Of a stretch of DNA of 64,000 nt, positions 51,287-59,123 are shown one piece after another. This stretch comes from Roseomonas aerilata DSM 19363 (lineage in GTDB: Bacteria > Pseudomonadota > Alphaproteobacteria > Acetobacterales > Acetobacteraceae), in contig NZ_JONP01000006.1 in assembly GCF_000711725.1 (NCBI RefSeq), positions 186,001 to 250,000 of the forward strand, in the 5' to 3' direction. The translations under genes and the position numbers were made by a program. Every line of letters begins with the position of its first letter. Within the stretch, counting starts at the first letter, position 1. The notes beneath the pieces are model-generated. The model searched no databases and had not been told where the DNA came from. It was given only the letters and a program-made list of their open reading frames with translations.

Positions 51287-52111
51287 TTGTGGCAGTCGTC
51301 GCCCAATGCCGGGCCAAACACGCCGGGACACCCTCCCCTGACCTCCCCCGCGCCGATACTGCACCGCTTCGCCAATCCCGGCCGTTTCCTGCGGGCGACG
51401 GCGCGGATCATGCCGTGGCTCTGGGCGCTCTCGCTCGCGGTGCTGCTGCCGGCCGCGGCCTGGGCGCTGCTCGTCTCGCCGGCGGACTGGCAGCAGGGCG
51501 AGACGGTGCGGATCATGTATGTCCACGTGCCGATGGCCTGGCTGGCCATGGCCGGGTATTCCGGCCTCGCGGTCGCCTCGATCCTGGCGCTCGTCTGGAA
51601 GCATCCGCTGGCAGATCTGGCAGCGCGGGAGCTCTCGCCGGTGGGCGCGCTGGCGACGGCGCTCTGCCTGGCCACGGGCAGCCTCTGGGGGCGGCCGATG
51701 TGGGGCACCTGGTGGGCCTGGGACGCGCGGATGACCTCGGTGCTCGTGCTGTTCTTCCTCTGGGTCGGCCACGCCGCCCTCACCCGCGCCTTCGAGGACG
51801 AGGAGCGCGGCGCGCGGGCGGGCGCGATCCTCGCCCTGGTGGGCGTGGTGAACCTGCCGATCGTGAAGTTCTCGGTGGACTGGTGGAACACGCTGCACCA
51901 GCCGGCGAGCGTGACGCGGCTGGCGGCGCCGGGGATGCATGTTTCCATGCTCGGGCCGTTGCTGGCCTGCGCGGTGGGCTTCTCCATCCTTTTCGCCACT
52001 CTCGTCCTCGCCCGCGTCCGTGCCGCGGTGATGGAGCGGCGGGTGGAGGCGCTGGAGCTGGCCCGCGCCCGCGCGGCCGACCGGGCGCCCGCCGGGGCGG
52101 TGCCGGCGTGA
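51287..52111 (+). CDS. ccmC: Haem exporter / cytochrome c maturation permease CcmC
   Basis: A CcmC protein of about 250-274 residues that delivers haem to CcmE in the periplasm. The Trp-rich haem-handling motif WGTWWAWDARMTSVLVLFFLW is present, as are YVHVPMAWLAM and the SVDWWNTLHQPASV loop with conserved His residues; six membrane helices are expected. The 5' end is unclear: the frame opens with TTG 51287, no ATG precedes the conserved HRFANPGRFLR, and a CTG or TTG start is likely. The next ATG, 51410, would cut into the first helix. First gene of the ccm run here. Confidence 0.93.
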   Translation: MWQSSPNAGPNTPGHPPLTSPAPILHRFANPGRFLRATARIMPWLWALSLAVLLPAAAWALLVSPADWQQGETVRIMYVHVPMAWLAMAGYSGLAVASILALVWKHPLADLAARELSPVGALATALCLATGSLWGRPMWGTWWAWDARMTSVLVLFFLWVGHAALTRAFEDEERGARAGAILALVGVVNLPIVKFSVDWWNTLHQPASVTRLAAPGMHVSMLGPLLACAVGFSILFATLVLARVRAAVMERRVEALELARARAADRAPAGAVPA

Positions 52112-52136
52112 GCGCCCCCCCGATGAGTCGCCGCTA

Positions 52137-52268
52137 ATGAGCCACTGGATGAGCGTCGCGGCGGCCTGGGGGCTGGCTGCGGTGGGATTCGGAGGGCTGG
52201 CGCTGGGCGCGGCCCTTCGCCACCGCGCCGCGGCCCGGCGACTGCGTGAACTGGAGCGCGCCCGATGA
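52137..52268 (+). CDS. ccmD: Haem exporter protein CcmD
   Basis: A 43-residue membrane protein, MSHWMSVAAAWGLAAVGF onward: a single hydrophobic helix then a basic C-terminal tail (RHRAAARRLRELERAR). Size, topology and position between ccmC and ccmE are diagnostic of CcmD, which stabilises the CcmABC-CcmE complex for haem release. It starts 25 bp after ccmC and overlaps ccmE by 4 nt. Confidence 0.9.
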   Translation: MSHWMSVAAAWGLAAVGFGGLALGAALRHRAAARRLRELERAR

Positions 52269-52831
52269 GCGCAACGACCACCCCTGCCCCCCGGCGCGGC
52301 CTCGGCGTCGCGGCCTCCCGCCGGCGGCGGCGGATGCTGGTGCTGCTGCTCTGCGCGCTGGGGATCGGCGCCGCGGCCGCGCTGGCGCTGACGGCCTTCC
52401 GGGACAACCTCGTCTTCTTCCGCTCCCCTTCGGATATCGTCTCCATGGCCTCTCCGGATGGGAGGGCCTTCAGGCTCGGCGGGCTGGTGGAGGCGGGGAG
52501 CGTGGTGCGGGACGGCACGGACGTGCGCTTCCGCGTGACCGATGGCGCGAATGCCGTGCCGGTCTTCTACCGCGGCGTGCTGCCCGACCTGTTCCGCGAG
52601 GGGCAGGGCGTGGTGACGCTCGGCCGGATGCGGCCGGACGGGACCTTCGCCGCCTCCGAGGTGCTGGCGCGGCACGACGAGACCTACATGCCGCCCGAGG
52701 TGATGGACGCGCTCAAGCGCAGCGGCCACTGGAACCCCGAGCAGGGCGCGGCGCCGCCGGCGGGCGAGTGGAACACGATGGCACCCGCCGGGTCGCCCAG
52801 TGGGGCGCCCGCGGGCGGGAACGGCCGATGA
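52265..52831 (+). CDS. ccmE: Periplasmic haem chaperone CcmE
   Basis: A 188-residue membrane-anchored haem chaperone. A basic N-terminus and one helix (LVLLLCALGIGAAAALALTAF) precede the OB-fold (FRLGGLVEAGSVVRDGTDVRF). The haem-binding motif HDETYMPPEV places the covalent His near residue 137. The C-terminal tail is Gly/Ala/Pro-rich. Overlaps ccmD and ccmF by 4 nt each. Confidence 0.96.
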   Translation: MSATTTPAPRRGLGVAASRRRRRMLVLLLCALGIGAAAALALTAFRDNLVFFRSPSDIVSMASPDGRAFRLGGLVEAGSVVRDGTDVRFRVTDGANAVPVFYRGVLPDLFREGQGVVTLGRMRPDGTFAASEVLARHDETYMPPEVMDALKRSGHWNPEQGAAPPAGEWNTMAPAGSPSGAPAGGNGR

Positions 52832-54792
52832 TCCCGGAACTCGGCCATTTCGCGCTGGCGCTGGCGCTCGCGCTGTCGCTCGCCCAGGCGGTGCTGCCGC
52901 TGATCGGGGCGCAGCGTGGGGATGCGCGGCTGATGGCGGCGGGGCCGGGACTGGCGACGGGCGTGCTGCTGGCGGTGGGTTCGGCCTTTGCCGCGCTGCT
53001 CTGGTCCTTCGCGGAGAACGACACGACGGTCTCGGCCGTCGTGCAGAACAGCCACTCGGCCAAGCCGATGCTCTACAAGCTGGCGGGCGCCTGGGGGAAC
53101 CACGAGGGTTCCATGGTGCTCTGGGTGCTGATCCTCGCGCTCTGCGGCGCGGCTGTCTCGGGTTTCGGGCGCGGGCTGCCGGGGGCGCTGCGGGCGCGGG
53201 TGCTGGCAGTGCTGGGGATGATCGGCACGGGGTTCCTGGCGTTCATCCTGGCGACGTCGAACCCCTTCTCGCGGGTCTGGCCGCCGCCGATGGATGGGCA
53301 GGGGCTGAACCCCGTGTTGCAGGACCCCGGCCTCGCCTTCCACCCCCCGCTTCTCTATCTCGGCTATGTCGGCACGGCCGTGACCTTCGCCTTCGCCATC
53401 GCGGCCCTCATCGAGGGCCGCGTGGACGCGGCCTGGGGGCGCTGGGTGCGGCCCTGGGCGCTGGCGTCGTGGTCCTTCCTCACGCTCGGCATCGCGCTGG
53501 GGTCCTGGTGGGCGTATTACGAGCTTGGCTGGGGCGGCTACTGGTTCTGGGACCCGGTGGAGAACGCCTCCCTCCTGCCCTGGCTCGCGGGCTGCGCGCT
53601 GCTGCACTCGGCGATCGTGGTGGAGAAGCGGGAGGCGCTGAAGACCTGGTCGGTGCTGCTGGCGATCCTCGCCTTCTCCATGTCGCTGCTGGGCACCTTC
53701 CTCGTGCGCTCGGGCGTGCTGAACTCGGTGCACGCCTTCGCCAATGACCCGGAGCGCGGCGTCTTCATCCTCGGGCTGCTGCTGCTGACGATCGGGGGCG
53801 CCTTCGCGCTCTTCGCGTGGCGGGCCCCTTCCCTCTCGCCCACCGGCCTGTTCGCGCCGATCTCGCGGGAGGGGGCGCTGGTGCTGAACAACCTGCTTCT
53901 CTGCACGATTGCGGCGGTGGTGCTGGCGGGCACGCTCTACCCGATGTTCGCGGACCTGATCCTCAAGGCGAAGATCTCGGTGGGGCCGCCCTTCTACCAG
54001 GCGACGGTGTTTCCGCTCGCTCTGCCGCTGATCCTGGCAATGGCGGCGGGGCCGCTGATGGCCTGGAAGCGCGCGCGGCCCTGGCCGGTGCTGCAGCGGC
54101 TGTGGTGGGCGGGGCTGATCGCGCTCGGCGCCATCGTGACGGTCTGGCTCGTGCAGGGGCGGCCGATCCTGCCGGCGCTCGGCTTCGGCGCGGCGGCCTG
54201 GCTCATCTTCGGGGCGCTCACGGACGTGGCGGAGCGGACTGCCCTCTTCTCCCGCCCCCGCGCCGCCTTCGCCCGCGCGCGCGGCTTGCCGCGCTCCGCC
54301 TGGGGTGGGGCCGTGGCCCATGCGGGCTTCGGCGTCACCCTGCTCGGCATGGCCGGAATGGGGCTGGCGACGGAGCGGCTGGCGGCGGTGCGTCCGGGGG
54401 AGAGTGTTTCCCTCGGCGGGTACGAGTGGAAGCTGGAGGGGGTGCGGGACGTGGTCGGGCCCAATTGGGCCGGGCGGCAGGCAACTGTGACGGTGACCCG
54501 CAATGGCGCCCCCGTGACGGTGCTGCTGCCGGAGAAGCGCAACTTCCCCCTTGCCCGACAGAGCACGACCGAGGCGGCGATCCACACCACCGTCGCCTCC
54601 GACCTCTACGCCGTGATGGGCGAGGAGGAGAACGGCACGGCGACGCTGCGCCTGCATTACAACCCGCTGGCGCCCTGGATCTGGCTCGGCGGCGCGATCA
54701 TGGCGCTGGGCGGGGGGCTTTCGCTCTCCGACCGCAGGGCCCGGGTGGGCGCGCCGGCGCGGCGGGCAGCGGCAGGGGCGGCGAAGGCGTGA
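52828..54792 (+). CDS. ccmF: Cytochrome c haem lyase subunit CcmF
   Basis: A 654-residue inner-membrane haem lyase component. ATG 52828 gives MIPELGHFALALALALS, the canonical CcmF N-terminus; longer in-frame upstream sequence overlaps ccmE in another frame and is discarded. WGGYWFWDPVENASLLPWL is the WWD haem motif, with conserved His in NSHSAKPMLYK, GNHEGSM and HPPLLY. About 14-15 helices; the large periplasmic loop spans about residues 515-610. GTGA overlap with ccmG. Confidence 0.97.
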   Translation: MIPELGHFALALALALSLAQAVLPLIGAQRGDARLMAAGPGLATGVLLAVGSAFAALLWSFAENDTTVSAVVQNSHSAKPMLYKLAGAWGNHEGSMVLWVLILALCGAAVSGFGRGLPGALRARVLAVLGMIGTGFLAFILATSNPFSRVWPPPMDGQGLNPVLQDPGLAFHPPLLYLGYVGTAVTFAFAIAALIEGRVDAAWGRWVRPWALASWSFLTLGIALGSWWAYYELGWGGYWFWDPVENASLLPWLAGCALLHSAIVVEKREALKTWSVLLAILAFSMSLLGTFLVRSGVLNSVHAFANDPERGVFILGLLLLTIGGAFALFAWRAPSLSPTGLFAPISREGALVLNNLLLCTIAAVVLAGTLYPMFADLILKAKISVGPPFYQATVFPLALPLILAMAAGPLMAWKRARPWPVLQRLWWAGLIALGAIVTVWLVQGRPILPALGFGAAAWLIFGALTDVAERTALFSRPRAAFARARGLPRSAWGGAVAHAGFGVTLLGMAGMGLATERLAAVRPGESVSLGGYEWKLEGVRDVVGPNWAGRQATVTVTRNGAPVTVLLPEKRNFPLARQSTTEAAIHTTVASDLYAVMGEEENGTATLRLHYNPLAPWIWLGGAIMALGGGLSLSDRRARVGAPARRAAAGAAKA

Positions 54793-55403
54793 GCGGGGTG
54801 GAGGAAACGGAAGCAACCGAGAACGGCCCCGCCGGGAAGCCGCGGACGCCACTCGGGCGCCGGCTGCTGCTTTGGGCACCGTTGGGGTTGGCCCTCGGCG
54901 GGGGCGTCGGGTTCTGGGCCATGCTGCGGGGGATGCGGGACGGATCCTATGACCCGCGCGGCGTACCCTCCGCGCTGATCGGCAAGCCTGTGCCGGCCTT
55001 TGCGCTGCCGGCGGTGCAGGGTCTGAACACGCCGGGCTTCGGGCCCGAATCACTGGTGGCCGGCGGGCCGGTGCTGCTGAATTTCTGGGCCTCCTGGTGC
55101 GTGCCCTGCGTGGTGGAGCACCCGCAGCTGATGGCGTTGCAGCGGCGGGGCGTGAAGCTCTTTGGCGTGAACTACAAGGACAAGCCGGCGGACGCCGCGC
55201 GCTTCCTGGCGCAGCACGGCAACCCCTTCGGCGCGCTGGTGGCGGATGCCGAGGGGCGCGTGGGGATCGACTACGGCCTCTACGGCGTGCCCGAGACCTA
55301 TCTGCTCGACGGGCGCGGCATCGTGCGCTGGCGCTGGGCGGGCCCGATGATGCCCGACACCGTCTCGGCCGAGCTGGAGCCGCTGCTGCGGCGATACGCG
55401 TGA
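54789..55403 (+). CDS. ccmG: Thiol:disulfide oxidoreductase CcmG/DsbE
   Basis: A 204-residue periplasmic thioredoxin-fold reductase that keeps apocytochrome c haem-binding Cys residues reduced. One N-terminal helix (LLLWAPLGLALGGGVGFWAML) anchors it; the active site is FWASWCVPCVVEHP. GVNYKDKPADAARFL and the cis-Pro segment GVPETYLLD are DsbE-specific. GTG start 54789 overlaps the ccmF stop; it ends overlapping the GTG start of ccmH. Confidence 0.96.
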   Translation: MSGVEETEATENGPAGKPRTPLGRRLLLWAPLGLALGGGVGFWAMLRGMRDGSYDPRGVPSALIGKPVPAFALPAVQGLNTPGFGPESLVAGGPVLLNFWASWCVPCVVEHPQLMALQRRGVKLFGVNYKDKPADAARFLAQHGNPFGALVADAEGRVGIDYGLYGVPETYLLDGRGIVRWRWAGPMMPDTVSAELEPLLRRYA

Positions 55404-55852
55404 GGGCGGCGCTCTTCGCGATGCTGCTGGTGCCGGGTCTGGCACTGGCGGTGGGCCGCCCGGCCGAGATGCTGCCCGACCCGGCGGCCGAGGCTCGTGC
55501 GCAGGAGATCGGGCGCGAGCTGCGCTGCATGGTGTGCCAGAACCAGTCCATCGAGGACAGCGAGGCGGACCTCGCGCGGGACCTGCGCCGCCTGGTGCGC
55601 GAGCGGGTTGCGGCGGGCGAGCCGAGCGAGAAGGTCATCGAGGGTATCCACGCCCGCTACGGCGACTTCGTGCTGCTGCGGCCGCCGCTGAATTGGGTAA
55701 CGGCGCCGCTCTGGGCGCTGCCGGTGCTCGTGCTGGGTGCTGCGGGGCTGGCGCTATTCCTCATGCGCCGCCGGAGCGCGGTGCGCGGCGGACCTGCCCC
55801 ATTGACGGAGGCCGAGCGCGCCCGGCTGACGGCGCTGGAGAACGATTCTTGA
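55400..55852 (+). CDS. ccmH: Cytochrome c maturation protein CcmH (CcmL type)
   Basis: A 150-residue exported thiol protein acting with CcmG and CcmF on apocytochrome c. A signal sequence (ALFAMLLVPGLALA), the LRCMVCQNQSI redox motif, the three-helix DLARDLRRLVRERVAAGEP domain and a C-terminal anchor (LWALPVLVLGAAGLALFL) are visible. It corresponds to the N-terminal half of E. coli CcmH; the rest is the separate ccmI. GTG start; stop overlaps the TTG of ccmI. Confidence 0.96.
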   Translation: MRAALFAMLLVPGLALAVGRPAEMLPDPAAEARAQEIGRELRCMVCQNQSIEDSEADLARDLRRLVRERVAAGEPSEKVIEGIHARYGDFVLLRPPLNWVTAPLWALPVLVLGAAGLALFLMRRRSAVRGGPAPLTEAERARLTALENDS

Positions 55853-56637
55853 TCTGGCTTCTCGCGGCGGCCCTGGCGCTTCTCGCGCTGCTTCCGCTCG
55901 CCTGGACGATGGTGCGGCCCGCGCGGGCACTCGACCGCGGCTCGGCAGACCGGGCGCTCTACCGCGCGCAGATGGCGGAGTTGGACCGGGACAAGGCGCT
56001 GGGGCGGCTCGACGAGGCGGCCCACGCGGCGGCGCTGCTGGAGGTGCAGCGGCGGCTGCTTTCCGTGCCGGAGCCGCAGGCAGTGAAGGCGGGCGGGCGC
56101 GGGACGCTGATCGCGGGGCTGGTGGCGGTGCCGGCGATCGCCTTCGCCCTTTATTTCATGAGCGGCGTGCCGGGGATGCCCTCCGCCACCTTCGCGGAGC
56201 GGCGGGATTCGGCGGCGCGGGACGACGCGCTGCTGGCGCAGCTTCGCGCGCGGCTCACGGCGATGCCGCCGGGCAGCCCCGCCGCGCGGCAGGGCTGGAT
56301 GCTGATGGCCGATGCCCAGCGCAACCGCGGCCGGCTGGAGGAGGCCGCCGCGGCCTATGTCGAGGTGCTGCGCGGCGGCTTCGATCCCGAGATAGCGGCC
56401 CAGTTGGCGCAGGTGCTGATCGAGGCGAACCAGACGGACAAGGCGGCGGCTTTCCTGGCGGATGCCGTGCGCCTTGCGCCGGACCATGTGGGCCTGCGCT
56501 TCCTCTCGGGCCTTGCCGAGGCGCAGGCGGGGCGGCCGGAGAAGGCGCGGGAGGCCTGGACCGCGCTGCTGGCCTCCGCCCCGGACGAGGCGCCCTGGAA
56601 GGCCATGGTGCAACGACGCATGGAGGCGCTGCCGTGA
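55849..56637 (+). CDS. ccmI: Cytochrome c biogenesis factor CcmI
   Basis: A 262-residue apocytochrome c chaperone. Two N-terminal membrane helices (LLAAALALLALLPLAWTMV and LIAGLVAVPAIAFALYFM) flank a cytoplasmic loop with YRAQMAELDRDKALGRLDEAA; the periplasmic part has TPR-like repeats (GWMLMADAQRNRGRLEEAAAAY, then VRLAPDHVGLRFLSGLAEAQ) that bind cytochrome C-termini. A TTG start at 55849 is indicated by the 4-nt overlap with ccmH, by conserved spacing and by the hydrophobic first helix. Confidence 0.93.
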   Translation: MIWLLAAALALLALLPLAWTMVRPARALDRGSADRALYRAQMAELDRDKALGRLDEAAHAAALLEVQRRLLSVPEPQAVKAGGRGTLIAGLVAVPAIAFALYFMSGVPGMPSATFAERRDSAARDDALLAQLRARLTAMPPGSPAARQGWMLMADAQRNRGRLEEAAAAYVEVLRGGFDPEIAAQLAQVLIEANQTDKAAAFLADAVRLAPDHVGLRFLSGLAEAQAGRPEKAREAWTALLASAPDEAPWKAMVQRRMEALP

Positions 56638-58058
56638 GCGGGATCGGGTTGCCGGCGCTGGAGGCGCGGCTGCGGCAGGACCTGGAATACCTGGAGTTGC
56701 CGGCCAAGCCCTGGGTGCCGGAGAGGCGCGCGGAGGGGCGGCCGGTGGTCGACGTGGCGGTCATCGGCGCGGGCATGGCGGGGCTGGCGGCGGCGGCGGC
56801 GCTGCGGCTGGACGGGATCGAGCGCGTGAGCGTGCTCGACCGTGCGGCCGAGGGCCAGGAAGGCCCCTGGGTGACCTATGCGCGGATGGAGACGCTGCGC
56901 TCCCCGAAGGGGCTGGCGGGGCCCGCATTGGGGCTGCCCTCCCTCACCTTCCGCGCCTTCTTCGAGGCGCAGCACGGGGCAGCGGCCTGGGAGGCGCTGG
57001 GCAAGATCCCACGGGGGATGTGGATGGACTACCTCAACTGGTATCGCCGCGTGATGGTGGTGCCGGTACGGAATGGGGTGGAGGTCGCGCTGGTCCGGCC
57101 GCGCGAGGATGGGATGATCGGGGTCGACCTCGCGGGCGGGGAGAGCCTCGTCTGCCGCCGGCTGGTACTGGCGAGCGGGCGCGACGGCTTGGGCGGGCAT
57201 TTCGTGCCGGAGATGGCGCGGGGGGTGGACCGCCGCTTCTGGGCGCATTCCCGGGAAGAGATCGACTTCGCGGCGCTTCGCGGAAAGCGCGTCGGCGTGG
57301 TCGGCGCGGGCGCTTCGGCGATGGACAATGCGGCGACGGCGCTGGAGGCGGGCGCGGCGTCGCTGCACATGTTCGTCCGGCGCGCGGCGCTGCCGCGGGT
57401 GAACAAGTTCACGGGCATCGGCAGCCAGGGCGTGGTACACGGCTTCGCCAGCCTGCCGGACGAGTGGAAATGGCGGTTCCTGCATTACGCGGGTTCGGCC
57501 CAGACGCCGCCGCCGCGGGACAGCACCATGCGCGTCTCGCGCCACCCGCACGCCTACCTGCATCTCGGCTGCCCTGTGATGGGGCTGCGCGAGGAGGGGC
57601 GCGGGGTGGTGCTGGAGACGGCGGGGGGCGAGTTCCCGCTCGACTTTGTCATCTTCGCGACGGGCTTTCGCGTGGCGCTGGAAGAACGGCCTGAACTGGC
57701 GCTGGTCGCGCCGCATGTGCGCCTGTGGCGCGACCGCTTCCCGCAGCCGCCGGGGCAGGAGAGCGAGGAATTGGCAACCTCGCCCGATCTCGCGCCCGAC
57801 TTCTCATTCCAGGAGAAGGTGCCGGGGGAATGCCCGGCGCTGTCGCGCATCCACGCCTTCAACTACCCGGCGACGCTCAGCCACGGGAAGCTGACGGGCG
57901 ATATCCCGGCGATCTCGGCGGGTGCTCAGCGGCTGTCGCGCGCCATTGCGGCCGCGCTGTTCGTCGAGGACCGCGAGATCCATTTCGAGCGGCTGGTGGC
58001 CTATGACACGCCCGAGCTTCTGGGCGACGAGTGGCCGGAGAGGGAGGTGGCTGCGTGA
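56634..58058 (+). CDS. FMO-like FAD/NAD(P)-binding oxidoreductase
   Basis: A 474-residue flavoprotein with a GTG start that overlaps ccmI. The FAD site is VAVIGAGMAGLAAAAAL near residue 42; a second Rossmann motif VGVVGAGASAMDNAATALE near residue 222 binds NADPH; DFVIFATGFRV near residue 338 is the ATG motif of flavin monooxygenases. An N-terminal extension (1-38) precedes it. The canonical FMO/BVMO signature FxGxxxHxxxW is not visible, so a monooxygenase, dehydrogenase or reductase remains possible. It is coupled by 4-nt overlaps to ccmI and to two AhpD-fold proteins, suggesting a peroxide- or hydroperoxide-linked oxidative pathway. Confidence 0.85.
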   Translation: MSGIGLPALEARLRQDLEYLELPAKPWVPERRAEGRPVVDVAVIGAGMAGLAAAAALRLDGIERVSVLDRAAEGQEGPWVTYARMETLRSPKGLAGPALGLPSLTFRAFFEAQHGAAAWEALGKIPRGMWMDYLNWYRRVMVVPVRNGVEVALVRPREDGMIGVDLAGGESLVCRRLVLASGRDGLGGHFVPEMARGVDRRFWAHSREEIDFAALRGKRVGVVGAGASAMDNAATALEAGAASLHMFVRRAALPRVNKFTGIGSQGVVHGFASLPDEWKWRFLHYAGSAQTPPPRDSTMRVSRHPHAYLHLGCPVMGLREEGRGVVLETAGGEFPLDFVIFATGFRVALEERPELALVAPHVRLWRDRFPQPPGQESEELATSPDLAPDFSFQEKVPGECPALSRIHAFNYPATLSHGKLTGDIPAISAGAQRLSRAIAAALFVEDREIHFERLVAYDTPELLGDEWPEREVAA

Positions 58059-58555
58059 ATCCTGACGATCTGGTCGAGGATATCCTCGGCATCGCTCCCG
58101 GCTCTCCGCTCGCGGAATTGCGCCGCCGGAGGCCGGAGGCGCTGCGGCACGCGGAGGGCGCCTATCGCGAGCTGCTGACGCCGGATGACGCCGGCAACGT
58201 CTCGCACACCGAGCGCGCGGCGCTCGCGCTGCGCGTGGCCTTGCGCGAGGGCGACGCGGCGCTCGCCGCCCGCTTCCGCGCGCTGCTGGAGAAGGCGGGC
58301 GCGGAGGAGTCGATCATGCTGGCCGAGGATCTCTCGGACGGGGTGATGGAAGGGCGCCTCCCTGCCCTGCTGCGCTACGCCGACATGGTGGCGGCCAAGC
58401 CCGCGACGGTGACCCAGGAGACGATCGACGCGCTCTCAGCCATGGGGCTGACGCCGCGCGACATCGTGGCGGTGACGCAACTCGTCTCCTTCGTGCCCTA
58501 TCAAGTGCGCCTGATCGCCGGACTGCGCGCGATGCAGGGGGAGGCCGCCGCATGA
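58055..58555 (+). CDS. CMD-domain protein (Avi_7170-like)
   Basis: A 166-residue helical protein of the carboxymuconolactone decarboxylase/AhpD superfamily, resembling the CMD domain protein Avi_7170 group. HTERAALALRVALREGDAALAARFRALL and TQETIDALSAMGLTPRDIVAVTQLVSFVPYQVRLIAGL are the CMD helices. The CxxC pair of true AhpD enzymes is absent, so it may be a non-catalytic or partner subunit. GTG start (58055) overlaps the flavoprotein stop; 4-nt overlap with the next AhpD-fold gene, indicating a partner pair. Confidence 0.8.
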   Translation: MNPDDLVEDILGIAPGSPLAELRRRRPEALRHAEGAYRELLTPDDAGNVSHTERAALALRVALREGDAALAARFRALLEKAGAEESIMLAEDLSDGVMEGRLPALLRYADMVAAKPATVTQETIDALSAMGLTPRDIVAVTQLVSFVPYQVRLIAGLRAMQGEAAA

Positions 58556-59112
58556 AGCGCTTCACGATGGAAGAGGTGGGCTGGACGCCGCGCATCCCGC
58601 CCGTGCAGGCCGAGACCGCCTCCCCCGCGCAGCTGGCAGCGCTGGAGGCCTGCCCGCCGGCGCAGCGGCGCTCGACCTATTTCCTGACGCTGGCGCAGGA
58701 CCCGGCCTCTCTCGGCGAGCGCGGCGCGCTGTTCAACAGCGTGATGTACGCACCGCGCGGTCTGCCGCGCGCAGACCGCGAGTTCTCGACCGCCGTGGTG
58801 TCGATGGCCAATGGGTGCGTCTACTGCACATCGGTCCATGCGCGGCGGTTCACGGAGCTCTCGAAGCAGCGCGAGGCGATGCAGCGCGTGCTGGACGAGG
58901 GGCACGCGGTCGAGACAGACCCGCGCCGCCGGGCCATCGCCGATTTCAGCGAGAAGCTGACACTGACGCCCGGCGCCGTCAGCGCCGCCGACCTGGCGCC
59001 GCTGCGCGCCGTCGGGATGGATGACCTGGAAGTGCTGGACCTCATCCACTCCATCGCGATGTTCGCGAACGCGAACCGGCTGATGCAGTCGCTTGGCGAG
59101 ACGGAGGGGTAG
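58552..59112 (+). CDS. AhpD-fold alkylhydroperoxidase-domain protein (Avi_7169-like)
   Basis: A 186-residue protein with an intact AhpD-type active-site motif, MANGCVYCTSVHARRF (CxxC followed by His), near residue 85. The N-terminal GWTPRIPPVQAETASPAQLAAL and the C-terminal LEVLDLIHSIAMFANANRLMQSLGE match the peroxidase-related Avi_7169 group, which in other genomes occurs beside an Avi_7170-like gene, as here. It likely performs a thiol-dependent peroxidase-like step. No lipoyl partner is visible. It ends 11 bp before the convergent Bug gene. Confidence 0.85.
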   Translation: MKRFTMEEVGWTPRIPPVQAETASPAQLAALEACPPAQRRSTYFLTLAQDPASLGERGALFNSVMYAPRGLPRADREFSTAVVSMANGCVYCTSVHARRFTELSKQREAMQRVLDEGHAVETDPRRRAIADFSEKLTLTPGAVSAADLAPLRAVGMDDLEVLDLIHSIAMFANANRLMQSLGETEG

Positions 59113-59123
59113 CGCCCCCTCCG

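Noticed and set aside
52684-55638. A 984-codon minus-strand open frame opposite the ccm genes
   Set aside because: The product is Arg/Ala/Pro low-complexity with no motif, while the plus strand encodes ccmE, ccmF and ccmG with full motifs.
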